Positions 25,330 to 34,418 are shown, counted from the first letter of the stretch. The stretch: 64,000 nucleotides of DNA from Sphaerisporangium dianthi (GCF_042654065.1 NZ_JBHSFP010000014.1:143365-207364); one strand, 5' to 3'. Numbers and translations are program-made. The notes: generated from the sequence alone by a model not told the origin.

Positions 25330-27195
25330 TCATGCGTGGTCGGCCAGCCCGTAGGTGTCCAGGAGGATGCCGAACGTCAGGACGACCAGCAGCAGGTCGT
25401 CCCCCAGGTGGGGATGGACGTCGAATCCCTCCCGCAGATAGCGGGCCTTGAGATGGTCCACGACCGCGGGGTCGAAGAAACCCTGCCGCTTGACGCGCTC
25501 GTGGGAGAGCATGTCGTTGATCCACTCGACGTTGCGCCTCAGCAGGTGAGGACTGCCCGGCGCCCGGAAGCCGAACTTCTCCCGGGAGATGATCTCCGGT
25601 GGCACGAGCCCCTGGGCTACCTGCTTGACGACGTACTTCTCGCCCGCCTCGTTGACCTTCAGGTGCGCGGGCACGGTGGTGGCGAACTCGATGACGTCGA
25701 TGTCCAGGAACGGGTACCTGGCCTCGACCGAGTTGGCCAGCGACATCCGGTCGCCGTGGTCGGAGAGCAGGTGGTCCGACAGCCGCAGCTTGAAGTCCAG
25801 GTAGGAGCGCTGGCTCAGGCGGTCGCGGCCGGCGAGCATGTCCTTGTCGACCAGCGGGTGGCGCAGGCAGTCGAACTCCTCGAACCGCTCGCGCACGCCC
25901 TCTGCGAAGATGTCCATCTTGGACTCGCGCCAGGCGTGGTAGGAGCGCTCGTAGAACAGGCCGGGGTCGCCCCACAGCTGCCGGCGGACGTCGTCCTCCA
26001 GCGCCTCGTCCAGGCCGTTGCCCGCCCCGCCGCCGCGCCCGAACCGGTCGAACCGGTAGCCGACGTACCCGCCGAACAGCTCGTCGGAGCCCTCGCCGGT
26101 CAGGATCACCTTGATGCCGTTGCGCCGGGCCAGCGCCGACAGCGCCAGCGAGCAGGTGTTGTAGGTCTCCTTCACCGGGCATTCGGCGTGCCACACCATG
26201 CGCTGGAGCTCGTCGGTGATGTCGGCGGCGTGGAACTCGGCCTCGTGGTGGCGCGAGGCCACCTTGCCCGCCATGAGCCGCTGGTAGGACGACTCGTCGA
26301 TGGCCGCGTCGGGGAAGGTGATGGAGAACGAGTGCGAGGGCGGGGTGGTCCGGCCGACCAGCGCCGCGATCAGCGAGGAGTCCAGGCCGCCGCTGAGGTA
26401 GAACCCGACGGGGACGTCGGCCTGCAGGCGGCGGCGCACCGACTCGGTCAGCAGGTCGCGCAGCGTCTCGGTGTAGTACTCGTCCGGCCTGGCGGCCGGG
26501 GCGGCCTCGCCGGCGAGCGGGAAGTCCAGGTCCCAGTAGCGCGTCTCGCGGACGTCGCCGTCCTCGACCAGCAGGTAGTGGCCGGCGCGCACGCTGCTGA
26601 CGCCGCGGAACATCGTCCGGGGGCTGACCAGGCCGGGGAAGGTGAGCACCTGGTCCAGGCCGGTGAGGTCGGCCTCGCGCGGCACGCCGGGATGCGCAAG
26701 GACGGTCTTGGCCTCCGACCCGAAGACGAAGTGGTCGGCGGTGCGCGCGTAGTGCAGCGGGAGGATGCCGACGTGGTCCCTGGCGAGGAAGAGCCGCTTC
26801 CTGCGCCGGTCGTGGATGGCGAAGGCGAACTGGCCGTTGAGCCGGCGCAGCAGGTCGGTGCCCTCCTCCTCGTACAGGTGGACCAGGACCTCGACGTCGC
26901 AGTCGGTGCGGAAGCGGTGCCCCTTGGCGATCAACTCCGCGCGCAGCGCGCGGTGGTTGAAGATCTCGCCGTTGCACACCATCGCGACCTGGCCGTCCTC
27001 GCTGAACATCGGCTGGTCGCCGCCGTGCAGGTCGATGATGCTCAGACGGCGGAAGCCCAGGGCGACGCCCTGGTCGAAGAAGCTCCCGCCCGCGTCGGGT
27101 CCCCGGTGCGCGAGCGTCTCGGTCATCCGCGCAAGCGCCGGCTCGTCGATGGCGCGGCCGTTCCGGAGGGCCATCGACCCCGCGATTCCGCACAT
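25330..27195 (-). CDS. asnB: Asparagine synthase-type glutamine amidotransferase
   Basis: A 621-residue AsnB-family enzyme. The N-terminal glutaminase starts MCGIAGSMAL with the catalytic Cys2, and has GFRRLSIIDL and the MVCNGEIFNH loop. The C-terminal ATP pyrophosphatase shows YLSGGLDSSLIAALVG and ILTGEGSDELFGGY. In primary metabolism it makes Asn from Asp and Gln; within biosynthetic operons its relatives amidate carboxylates or form lactams. Position directly before the A-PCP and PP-loop genes suggests it either supplies an amidated precursor or channels ammonia. Both domains look intact. Confidence 0.9.
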   Translation of the reverse strand: MCGIAGSMALRNGRAIDEPALARMTETLAHRGPDAGGSFFDQGVALGFRRLSIIDLHGGDQPMFSEDGQVAMVCNGEIFNHRALRAELIAKGHRFRTDCDVEVLVHLYEEEGTDLLRRLNGQFAFAIHDRRRKRLFLARDHVGILPLHYARTADHFVFGSEAKTVLAHPGVPREADLTGLDQVLTFPGLVSPRTMFRGVSSVRAGHYLLVEDGDVRETRYWDLDFPLAGEAAPAARPDEYYTETLRDLLTESVRRRLQADVPVGFYLSGGLDSSLIAALVGRTTPPSHSFSITFPDAAIDESSYQRLMAGKVASRHHEAEFHAADITDELQRMVWHAECPVKETYNTCSLALSALARRNGIKVILTGEGSDELFGGYVGYRFDRFGRGGGAGNGLDEALEDDVRRQLWGDPGLFYERSYHAWRESKMDIFAEGVRERFEEFDCLRHPLVDKDMLAGRDRLSQRSYLDFKLRLSDHLLSDHGDRMSLANSVEARYPFLDIDVIEFATTVPAHLKVNEAGEKYVVKQVAQGLVPPEIISREKFGFRAPGSPHLLRRNVEWINDMLSHERVKRQGFFDPAVVDHLKARYLREGFDVHPHLGDDLLLVVLTFGILLDTYGLADHA

Positions 27196-27245
27196 GTCTC
27201 GGGCGCTCCTTCCACGTAGGCAGCTACAGATACGACAGGGACCGG

Positions 27246-28163
27246 TCAGGCGTCGGCGACGGCCGGGACGACCTTCTTGCCGATGATCTCCACCTGGCGG
27301 ACCGGCTCGGGGCCGCCGATGATGCCGATGGCGGTGTCCACGCCGAGCCCGGCGAGCCCGCGGAGGGTCTCGGCCAGGTCACCGGCCTTCGCGCCGTCGT
27401 CGCCGACGTCGAACGGGAAGATCACCGTCTTCTCGATGGCGTCGTAGTCGCGTCCCTCCGCCTCGCAGTGCCCGCGCAGCACGTCGAGCTTGTGCGGCAG
27501 GTCGGGACCGGGATAGAGGTTGCAGGCGTCGGCGTACTTGGCGACCAGGCGCAGCGTCTTCTTCTCGCCGCCGCCGCCGATGAGGATCGGCGGGTGCGGC
27601 CGGGTGATGCTCTGCGGCAGGTTCAGCGGCCGGGCCAGCCGGTAGTGCGCGCCCTCGTACGGCCGCTCGTCGCCGCGCTCGCCGTCCCACATGAGGTGGC
27701 AGATCTGGATGGTCTCCTCCAGCATCTCGAAGCGCTCCGCGAGGGAGGGGTAGGGGATGCCGAGGCCGAGCGCCTCGTCCTCGTACCAGCCGACGCCGAG
27801 GCCGAGCATCGCCCGCCCGCCGGACAGCACGTCCAGGGACGTCACCGTCTTGGCCAGGACGCCCGGGTGCCGGAAGTGCACCCCGGCCACGATCGGGGCG
27901 AGCCGGCAGTGCCGAGTGTGGGCGGCCAGCAGGGTGAGCGTCGTGAAGCACTCGAGCATGGGCGCCTCGGGGCCGCCCGCGTGCGGGCCCTGCCACACGT
28001 GGTCGCCCACGCCGATGAGGGAGAACCCGGCGTCGTCGGCGGACTGCGCGATCTCGACCAGCGTGTCCGCGATCCGGGCCGGGCCGCCCTTCCAGGCGAA
28101 GTCCCCGATTTCCAAGCCAACCTTCACGCCGGCCTCCATAGGTTCTGTGACAACGGTTCTCAC
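27246..28163 (-). CDS. LLM-class F420-dependent oxidoreductase
   Basis: A 305-residue luciferase-like TIM-barrel protein of the F420-using type: LVEIAQSADDAGFSLIGVGDH, LDVLSGGRAMLGLGVGWYEDE and PPILIGGGGEKKTLRLVAKYAD are characteristic. It transfers hydride to or from a substrate with F420, or FMN in some relatives. The first codon may be GTG at 28163 or ATG at 28139; neither has a good ribosome-binding site. Member of the large operon, between RibD-C-like and AsnB-type genes. Confidence 0.85.
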   Translation of the reverse strand: MRTVVTEPMEAGVKVGLEIGDFAWKGGPARIADTLVEIAQSADDAGFSLIGVGDHVWQGPHAGGPEAPMLECFTTLTLLAAHTRHCRLAPIVAGVHFRHPGVLAKTVTSLDVLSGGRAMLGLGVGWYEDEALGLGIPYPSLAERFEMLEETIQICHLMWDGERGDERPYEGAHYRLARPLNLPQSITRPHPPILIGGGGEKKTLRLVAKYADACNLYPGPDLPHKLDVLRGHCEAEGRDYDAIEKTVIFPFDVGDDGAKAGDLAETLRGLAGLGVDTAIGIIGGPEPVRQVEIIGKKVVPAVADA

Positions 28164-28197
28164 GGGTGGTGCGGGCCGGCCGGCGACCCGGGGTGGC

Positions 28198-28743
28198 TCA
28201 CGCCGGCCGGTACCGCAGGATGCAGACCCCGGTGTCGAAGACCCGGGTGCCGGCCAGCTTCAGGTCGACGCGGTCCTTGAAGTCCTCGAACAGCTGCCTG
28301 CCGTCGCCGAGGACGACGGGATGGACCCACAGCAGGTACTCGTCGATCAGGCCGAGCCGCATGAGGTCGCGCGCGAGCGCGGCGCTGCCGTAGATCAGGA
28401 TGTCCTTGCCGGGGAGCCGCTTGAGCTCGGCGATCTCCTCGGCGACGTCGCCCGAGGCGACCCGCGTGTTGTGCCACGCGGCGCCTTGGAGGGTCCGCGA
28501 GAAGACGACCTTGGCGATGCCGTTCATCTTGTCCGCGACCGCGCCGACCTCGGCGGGCCACGCCTGCGCGAAGAGCTCGTAGGTCCTGCGGCCCAGCAGC
28601 AGGGTGTCGGCCGCGTCGAGCTGCTCGCCGACGTGGCGCTCCATCTCGTCGTCGAAGACGTCGATGTTCCAGTCCTGCTGACCGGTCGAGTTCTCCACGT
28701 AGCCGTCGACGCTCACGAACATCGACAGGATCACTTCGCGCAC
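28198..28743 (-). CDS. RibD C-terminal/DHFR-fold reductase
   Basis: A 181-residue dihydrofolate-reductase-fold protein (VREVILSMFVSVDGYVEN, DTLLLGRRTYELFAQAWP, KVVFSRTL, DILIYGSAALARDLMRLGLI, VVLGDGRQLFED). Members are often NADPH- or flavin-dependent reductases; many are uncharacterised. The GTG start has GGAGGA upstream. Tightly packed in the operon, 16 bases after the AHSA1 gene. Confidence 0.85.
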   Translation of the reverse strand: MREVILSMFVSVDGYVENSTGQQDWNIDVFDDEMERHVGEQLDAADTLLLGRRTYELFAQAWPAEVGAVADKMNGIAKVVFSRTLQGAAWHNTRVASGDVAEEIAELKRLPGKDILIYGSAALARDLMRLGLIDEYLLWVHPVVLGDGRQLFEDFKDRVDLKLAGTRVFDTGVCILRYRPA

Positions 28744-28759
28744 GGCGTCCTCCGCCCGG

Positions 28760-29269
28760 TCAGGCCTTGGTGGACAGGTAGGCGGCCAGGCAGTTGAAGA
28801 AGCTCCCCCAGCCCTCGACGGCCAGGGGCACCGTCTCGGCCGGCAGGTAGCCGACCTGGAGGAACCTCATCTCGGTGCCGCCGTCGCGCTCGGTGAAGGT
28901 CACGGTGACCAGCTCCTCACCCTCCCCCTGCGCGCTGCGCTCCAGGAACTCCGGGTCGAGCGGGTCGCCCAGGGTGAAGGAGAGCTTCTCCGGGCGCACC
29001 AGGTCGCGGTACACCCCGAAGAACGGCTGCTCGGCGCGCTCGGTCTCCTCGGTGGCCTCCATGACGATGGTGGCCTTCCAGTGGCCGCCCGGCCGCGCGT
29101 CGATCTCGATGTCGGAAAGCGGCGCGATGGTGCCCTCAGGGCCCCACCAGTGGGTGAAGTGCTCGGCCACCGTCCACGCGTCGAACACCAGCTCGCGCGG
29201 GGCGTCGAAGACGCGGGTGATCGACACCTCCTGCAGCGTCGGCGCGGAGTGGGTCGTGGTCTCGGTCAC
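28760..29269 (-). CDS. AHSA1/SRPBCC (START-fold) protein, CalC-like fold
   Basis: A 169-residue AHSA1-type helix-grip protein: ITRVFDAPRELVFDAWTVAE, HFTHWWGPEG, IDARPGGHWKATI, and the C-terminal helix VEGWGSFFNCLAAYLST. The GTG start has AAGGAAAG upstream. Most members bind hydrophobic ligands or act as small stress proteins. The calicheamicin self-sacrifice resistance protein CalC has this fold, which makes a self-protection role worth testing in an enediyne producer; that is inference from fold and context only. Confidence 0.8.
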   Translation of the reverse strand: MTETTTHSAPTLQEVSITRVFDAPRELVFDAWTVAEHFTHWWGPEGTIAPLSDIEIDARPGGHWKATIVMEATEETERAEQPFFGVYRDLVRPEKLSFTLGDPLDPEFLERSAQGEGEELVTVTFTERDGGTEMRFLQVGYLPAETVPLAVEGWGSFFNCLAAYLSTKA

Positions 29270-29436
29270 GGGCTTTCCTTCCTGTCGCTATACGGTCGGC
29301 GGTCGTGCGCCGCTTTCGGTGGTCGGCTCTTGCGGCGTTCGCCGGCCGGGCCTCGCGCGGCGTACGCTGGTCGGGCCTCGCGCCGCGTACGGCCGCCCGG
29401 CGTCGCGCCGCGCGGCCGGTCGGCGGCGGCGTGCGG

Positions 29437-30684
29437 TCAGTGCGCCTCGGCCGGCACCCGGGCGTTCAGGCGGACCGGCAGGCTGCGGTGGCCGTTCATG
29501 ATGAACGTGGGCAGCCGCTGCAGGTCCTCGGCCGGGACGGCGAGGCTGATGTCGGGGAAGCGCTCGAACAGCGTGGACAGGCCGATGGCGCCGACCAGGC
29601 GGGCGATGCCGGCGCCGAGGCAGTAGTGCGGGCCGTAGCCGAAGGAGATGTGCTCCTTGTCGGCGCGGGTGATGTCGAACTCGCAGGCGCTCTCGCCGTG
29701 CAGTTTGGGGTCGCGGCCGGCGGCGAGGTAGTTGACGAGGATCGGGTCGCCCTTGCGGATCAGCACGCCGTCCAGGTCGACGTCGTCGGCGGCGAAGCGC
29801 AGCGGCAGGCTGGCCAGCGGCGCCTCGGCGCGCAGCACCTCCTCCATCACGTCGTCCCACGACTTCTCCCCGGACTTCACCAGTTCGAGCTGGTCGGGGT
29901 GGGTGAGCAGGTTGGTGACCGCGTTGCTGAGGAAGTTGATCGTGGTCTCGGAGCCGGCGCCGAGGATGGCGAAGATGGTGTCGGTGAGCTCGCCCTCGGA
30001 CAGCTTGCCGCCGTCCTCGTCGTCGCGGGCGGCGATCAGGTCGCTGGTGATGTCCTCGGCCGGGTTGGCGCGCTTTGAGGCGATGAACTCCGACATGGCG
30101 TCGCGCCAGCCCATGAGGATCCCGTGCGCCACCTCGGGGCTGACGGTGGTGTCGACCATCATGTTGATGACGGGCGCGGTCTTGGCGAGCGCCGTCTCGT
30201 CCATGCCGATGATGTCGGCGACCAGGCGGGCGGGCAGCGGGTAGGCGAACTGCTGGCGCAGGTCGACGACCTCGTCCGGCCCGGCGGTGGCCAGGCCGTC
30301 GAGGAGCTCGTTGGTCAGCTGCACGATGAGCGGCCGGACGGCCTCGATGCGGCGAGGGGTGAACGCCTTGCCGACCAGGCGGCGCAGCCGCTTGTGGTCG
30401 CTGCCCCAGGAGGTCGAGATGTTGTCCATCGCCACCCAGCTGATCAGCTCCCAGTCGGGCCGGATCTCGCCGTTGGTGAACGCCGGCCAGTGGGCGCGGG
30501 CGCTCTTGGTGACGCGGGTGTCGGTCAGCACCCGGCGCAGCACCTCATAGTCGGTGATCGCCCACGCGGTGACGCCGCCGGGCAGCTCGATCAAGGTCGC
30601 GGGGCCGAGCGAGCGCAGGTGCTCGGCCTCGGCGTGGATGTCCTTGCCGGTGATGTCCAGGGCGACGGGGCAGCGACTCTCCAT
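29437..30684 (-). CDS. Cytochrome P450 (CYP107-like)
   Basis: A 415-residue class I bacterial P450. Seen: I-helix ILGAGSETTINFLSN, ExxR in EEVLRAEAP, and the heme loop SFGYGPHYCLGAGIARL with its ligand Cys. The ATG at 30684 with TTGGAG upstream is preferred to a TTG 12 bases earlier. It presumably hydroxylates or oxidises an operon intermediate using external ferredoxin partners; none is encoded nearby. The 167 bases downstream to the AHSA1 start are GC-rich repeats of GTACG/GGCC type with no gene. Confidence 0.92.
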   Translation of the reverse strand: MESRCPVALDITGKDIHAEAEHLRSLGPATLIELPGGVTAWAITDYEVLRRVLTDTRVTKSARAHWPAFTNGEIRPDWELISWVAMDNISTSWGSDHKRLRRLVGKAFTPRRIEAVRPLIVQLTNELLDGLATAGPDEVVDLRQQFAYPLPARLVADIIGMDETALAKTAPVINMMVDTTVSPEVAHGILMGWRDAMSEFIASKRANPAEDITSDLIAARDDEDGGKLSEGELTDTIFAILGAGSETTINFLSNAVTNLLTHPDQLELVKSGEKSWDDVMEEVLRAEAPLASLPLRFAADDVDLDGVLIRKGDPILVNYLAAGRDPKLHGESACEFDITRADKEHISFGYGPHYCLGAGIARLVGAIGLSTLFERFPDISLAVPAEDLQRLPTFIMNGHRSLPVRLNARVPAEAH

Positions 30685-30832
30685 GAATGACTCCAAGATC
30701 TTGTCGGTAGAGCTGATCAGGGTGCGCGAGCACCCGCGAGCGGGACGGGCGGGCGAACCGGCCGCCGGGGACGGCCGGCCGGCCCGTCGCCTCTCTTTGC
30801 GAAAGACCGCGGGCCCGGCCCAGGAGGGAGGG

Positions 30833-32413
30833 CTAGTCGGGGAGCCTGATGGACAGCGCGTGGCGGAACACGTTCCGCGGGTCGTAGCGCTTCTTGACCT
30901 GCTGGAGACGGGGGTAGTTGTCCTTGTAGTACAAGGTGTGCCAGGGCACGCCCGAGGTGTTCAGCTCCGGGTCGGCCAGGTCGGCGTCGGGGTAGTTGAT
31001 GTAGGCGCCGTCGCTCAGCTCGTCCGGTCCGGGGACGCCGCCGCTGTGGGCGTAGACGTCGCGGAACAGGTCCCTGATCAGGCCCACGTTCTGCTCGTCG
31101 TCGCCCTCGCTCGCCCAGGCGCCGAGGTAGGCGGCCTTGAGGATGGAGTCGCGCTGGGCGGTGGCCGTGGCGCCGGGCGCGACGGTGTTCACCTGGCCGC
31201 CGTACCCGACGAGCAGCACCTGCGTCGGGTTGTACACCTCGCCGGTGAAGTGCTTGTGGACCGCGGCGATCTGCGCGTCGCTGTAGCCCTTGCGCAGATA
31301 CGCGGCCTTGATCTTGAACCGGCGCACGCCCGGGTTCCCCGGGTCGCCGTAGCCGGGGTAGGAGGCCGCGTACAGCCAGGGCTGGACCTCCTGGAACCTC
31401 ATCATCGGCGCCACGCCGACCCCGGCCGCCACCTCGTCGAGGAAGGCGGTCATCAGGGCCTCGGCGTCCGGCGCGCCGTCGTCGATGAGCGCGCCCACCA
31501 TCAGGCCCGGCTGGACCGAGTTGTGCTGGCCGTGGAAATACGGGAAGAGCCTCGCCTGCGGCGTGCCCGGGGCGCTGTTGTTCTCGCACCAGGTGCCGAA
31601 GTTGCGCAGCAGCGTGGTGAAAGCCTCCTCGGTCATGCCCTCCCACGACCAGATGGCCAGGCCGCTGCGAGTCGCCGCCGGCGCCTTGGGCAGCAGCTCG
31701 GCCGGGTCCGCGGAGTCGGCGTCCGGGCTGCGCATCCAGTAGCGGGTCACCACGCCGAAGTTGCCTCCGCCGCCGCCGGTGTGCGCCCACCACAGGTCGC
31801 GGTTCGGGTCGCCGGGCTCGCGGGTGGCGACGATGGCCCGCGCCCGGCCGTCCTCGCCGACCACCACGACCTCGACCGCGTACAGGTAGTCGACGACCGC
31901 GCCGAGGCTGCGCGACAGCGGGCCGAAGCCGCCCCCGGCGAAGTGCCCGCCGACGCCGACCTCGGGGCACATGCCGGCCGGGACCGTGACGCCCCACCCC
32001 TTGAACAGGACGCGGAAGACGTGGCCGAGGGTCGCGCCGGACTCGATCGCGAAAGCGCGGCGCCCGCTGTCGTAGTAGACGGCCGTCATCTCCGAGATGT
32101 CCAGCAGGACCTTGACCTCGGCGTTGGCGACGAAGTTCTCCAAGCCGTGCCCGCCGCTGCGCACGGCGATGCGCTTGCCCGCGGCGACCGCCTCGTCGAC
32201 CGCTTCGACGACCTGCTCGGTCGTGGTCACCACGCGCACGTAATCCGGGCTGCCGACGAACCGGTGGTTGGTGCCGCGGAGCATGCTGTCGTAGCGCGGG
32301 TCGTCCCGCGTGATGGTGGAGGACCCGAGAACGGACAGGTGCTGCCCCCCGGCCGTGGAAGGAACGGCGGTGACGGCCCCGTTGGGATGGCCGTGACTCT
32401 GCAGGTCGGTCAT
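30833..32413 (-). CDS. BBE-type FAD-linked oxidase with bicovalent flavin
   Basis: A 526-residue berberine-bridge-enzyme-like oxidase. The FAD-attaching His89 is in VRSGGHGLENF and the second attachment Cys149 in PAGMCPEVGVGGHF, so 8-alpha-histidyl, 6-S-cysteinyl FAD is expected. The C-terminal BBE strand reads YYKDNYPRLQQVKKRYDP. Similar enzymes in actinomycete clusters (for example AknOx) oxidise alcohols or dehydrogenate sugars or polyketides at high redox potential with O2. First gene of the large minus-strand operon, with AGGAACG before the ATG. Confidence 0.92.
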   Translation of the reverse strand: MTDLQSHGHPNGAVTAVPSTAGGQHLSVLGSSTITRDDPRYDSMLRGTNHRFVGSPDYVRVVTTTEQVVEAVDEAVAAGKRIAVRSGGHGLENFVANAEVKVLLDISEMTAVYYDSGRRAFAIESGATLGHVFRVLFKGWGVTVPAGMCPEVGVGGHFAGGGFGPLSRSLGAVVDYLYAVEVVVVGEDGRARAIVATREPGDPNRDLWWAHTGGGGGNFGVVTRYWMRSPDADSADPAELLPKAPAATRSGLAIWSWEGMTEEAFTTLLRNFGTWCENNSAPGTPQARLFPYFHGQHNSVQPGLMVGALIDDGAPDAEALMTAFLDEVAAGVGVAPMMRFQEVQPWLYAASYPGYGDPGNPGVRRFKIKAAYLRKGYSDAQIAAVHKHFTGEVYNPTQVLLVGYGGQVNTVAPGATATAQRDSILKAAYLGAWASEGDDEQNVGLIRDLFRDVYAHSGGVPGPDELSDGAYINYPDADLADPELNTSGVPWHTLYYKDNYPRLQQVKKRYDPRNVFRHALSIRLPD

Positions 32414-33022
32414 ATTCGTTCCTCCAGTGGCGGCCGGGCCGCGTCGACGCCGCCGCCCGGCCGAGTCATGGTCGGCTCGGCTCCCACAAGCCTGCTATCC
32501 AGGAGAATCCGCCTGCATCTTTCGATGTGCTGTATTCCTTTGCCTCGCTTCGCTCGGCGGGCTCGGGGCGCCTTTGAGGCGGCGCCGTTCGTCGTCGTAC
32601 GGGCTCGTTCCTCACCCTCCCTCCTCCTCAGGACACCGCCGCGCCCCGAGCGGTCGGCTTGGCCTCGCTTCGCTCGGCGAGGTCGGGGCGCCTTTGAGGC
32701 GGCGCCCTTCGTCGTCGTACGGGCTCGTTCCTCACCCTCCCTCCTCCTCACGACACCGCCGCGCCCCGAGCGGTCGGCTTGGCCTCGCTTCGCTCGGCGA
32801 GGTCGGGCGCCTTTTGAGACGGCGGCCGAGCTGAAAGCGCAAGGGGGGAGGTGCGGGAGGCTGGGGGGGACCGCACCATGGGCATTTGGACACCGATGCC
32901 CCGCGTTTGAAGAAATGGATGTCCCCACCTCTCGCAGAGCCCTGTCACCGCAAGAGAAGGCGACCGGGCCGCTTCAGGCTGCGCGGGCTCACCCGCCGTG
33001 AATTCGACGAAAGGACGAGCAC
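32414..33022. other. Divergent promoter region between the BBE gene and the solute-binding-like gene
   Basis: About 600 bases with no credible gene, although both strands have open frames created by the 120-base repeat (32543 to about 32820). It must hold the promoter of the large minus-strand operon and that of the plus-strand gene at 33023. Confidence 0.6.
32543..32822. repeat. Tandem 120-base repeat, about 2.3 copies
   Basis: CCTCGCTTCGCTCGGCG recurs at 32543, 32663 and 32783, exactly 120 bases apart, and the intervening DNA is nearly identical. Each unit contains the CCTCGC/GCGAGG stem-loop common in actinomycete intergenic DNA and an antisense frame rich in Arg/Ala. Confidence 0.9.
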
Positions 33023-34369
33023 GTGAGTGAGGCGGACCGCTCCGGGAAAATCGTCATCGACGCCTGGTTCTCCGGATACACGTTTCCGAACTTTCTCGAG
33101 CCGATCAAACAGCGGGCCCGCGAGTTCGAGCAGGCGTACCCGCGCTACCAGATCAACGTGGGCAGCTCCTACTTCCAGAACCTGGCGGCGGACGTCGCCG
33201 CCGCGGCGCAGGAGGGCCGCCCACCCACGATCGCGTCGTACTACAGCGGCGCCACCCAGCTCGCCCGCGACACCCTGACCCAGGACGGCAGGCCGCTGTT
33301 CACCTCGGTCGAGAAGGCGATCGCCGGGCGCACGGAGATCCTCGGCCAGCCCGTCGTGCTGGACGACATGGTCACCGCCGGCCGGAACTTCTACACCATC
33401 GACGGGACCTTCGCGGCGATGCCGATGACCCTGTCGACGATGCACATGTACACCAACGTCACGCTGATGCGCGCCGCCGGCGTCGAGGAGGTGCCGCGCA
33501 CCTTCCAGGAGATCGAGGCGGCGTGCGCGGCCATCGCCCGCATGGAGAACGCCCCGCCGCACCGGATCAGCTGGGCCAACGACGGCAAGTTCTTCCAGCA
33601 GATGCTCGCCCACCAGGGCGGCCTGCTGACCGACGGCAACAACGGCCGCGAAGGGCGGGCCACGTCCGTCGACCTGCTGTCCCCGCAGATGATGGCCTTC
33701 GTGCTGTGGTGGTCGCGCCTGCACCGGGACGGCCACTTCCTGCACAGCGGCAAGCTGGAGGACTGGGCCGGGTGCGCGCAGGCGTTCAGGGAGCAGCGGG
33801 TCGTCTTCCGGTTCAGCTCCTCCTTCGAGGCGCCGTACATGGTCAAGGCCGGCGAGGAGCACGGCTTCGAGGTCGCGGTGACCCCGACGCCGTACAACGC
33901 CGACTACCCCTTCGCCGGCAACTGGATCGGCGGCGACGGCATCTGGCTGCGCGACGGGCTGGACGAGGAGACCAGCGACGGCGCGCTCGCGTTCATGCAG
34001 TACCTCAACAACCCGCGCAACGCCGCCGAGTGGCACAAGGTGTACGGCTCGGCGCCCGTCACCAACGCGGCGGCCGCGCTGCTGGAACGTGAGGGCTGGT
34101 ACGACGAGCACCCCTACCACCGGGTGACCACCGAGCAGCTGAACACAACGACGGGAGTGCCCGGCGCGGAGACGCCGATCGTGGGGCACTTCGCGCAGAT
34201 CCAGCACGCCATGATGTACGCCCTTGAGGACATCATGGCGCTCGGCGTCGACCCGGTGGAGCGGTTCACCCAGGCGGCCAAGGAGTCGGAGCAGCTGCTG
34301 GACGACTACGGCAGGCTCTGTCTGGTGAACGGCCCCCGTCCCGCCCACTGCACGCTCATCGACAGCTGA
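33023..34369 (+). CDS. Leaderless solute-binding-like protein (ABC family 1 fold)
   Basis: A 448-residue protein with the UgpB/MalE-type fold: KIVIDAWFSGYTFPNFLEPI, REFEQAYPRYQINVGSSYF, PMTLSTMHMYTNVTLMRAAG, SDGALAFMQYLNNPRNAAEW. Unlike normal binding proteins it has no signal peptide or lipobox; the GTG start (AAAGGA upstream) leads straight into the fold, so it should be cytoplasmic. No permease or ATPase genes accompany it. It might bind a pathway intermediate or the product, by analogy with sequestration-type self-resistance, or have lost its transport role. A perfect hairpin terminator follows. Confidence 0.75.
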   Translation: MSEADRSGKIVIDAWFSGYTFPNFLEPIKQRAREFEQAYPRYQINVGSSYFQNLAADVAAAAQEGRPPTIASYYSGATQLARDTLTQDGRPLFTSVEKAIAGRTEILGQPVVLDDMVTAGRNFYTIDGTFAAMPMTLSTMHMYTNVTLMRAAGVEEVPRTFQEIEAACAAIARMENAPPHRISWANDGKFFQQMLAHQGGLLTDGNNGREGRATSVDLLSPQMMAFVLWWSRLHRDGHFLHSGKLEDWAGCAQAFREQRVVFRFSSSFEAPYMVKAGEEHGFEVAVTPTPYNADYPFAGNWIGGDGIWLRDGLDEETSDGALAFMQYLNNPRNAAEWHKVYGSAPVTNAAAALLEREGWYDEHPYHRVTTEQLNTTTGVPGAETPIVGHFAQIQHAMMYALEDIMALGVDPVERFTQAAKESEQLLDDYGRLCLVNGPRPAHCTLIDS

Positions 34370-34418
34370 CGGCTCTTCTCCCCTGGCTGGTCTTCTCCCC
34401 CTCCCGCCCTCCCGGGGC

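Noticed and set aside
28198..29269. DHFR-fold gene as a true dihydrofolate reductase resistance gene
   Set aside because: The sequence is of the RibD-C subgroup and sits within the biosynthetic operon; no folate-specific motifs were seen.
32543..32822. CRISPR array
   Set aside because: The whole 120-base unit is repeated, without conserved short repeats separated by unique spacers, and there are no cas genes.
32410..32928. 172-residue minus-strand frame with 40-residue internal repeats
   Set aside because: It is created by the 120-base tandem repeat; basic low-complexity protein, no ribosome-binding site, and the plus strand is equally open.
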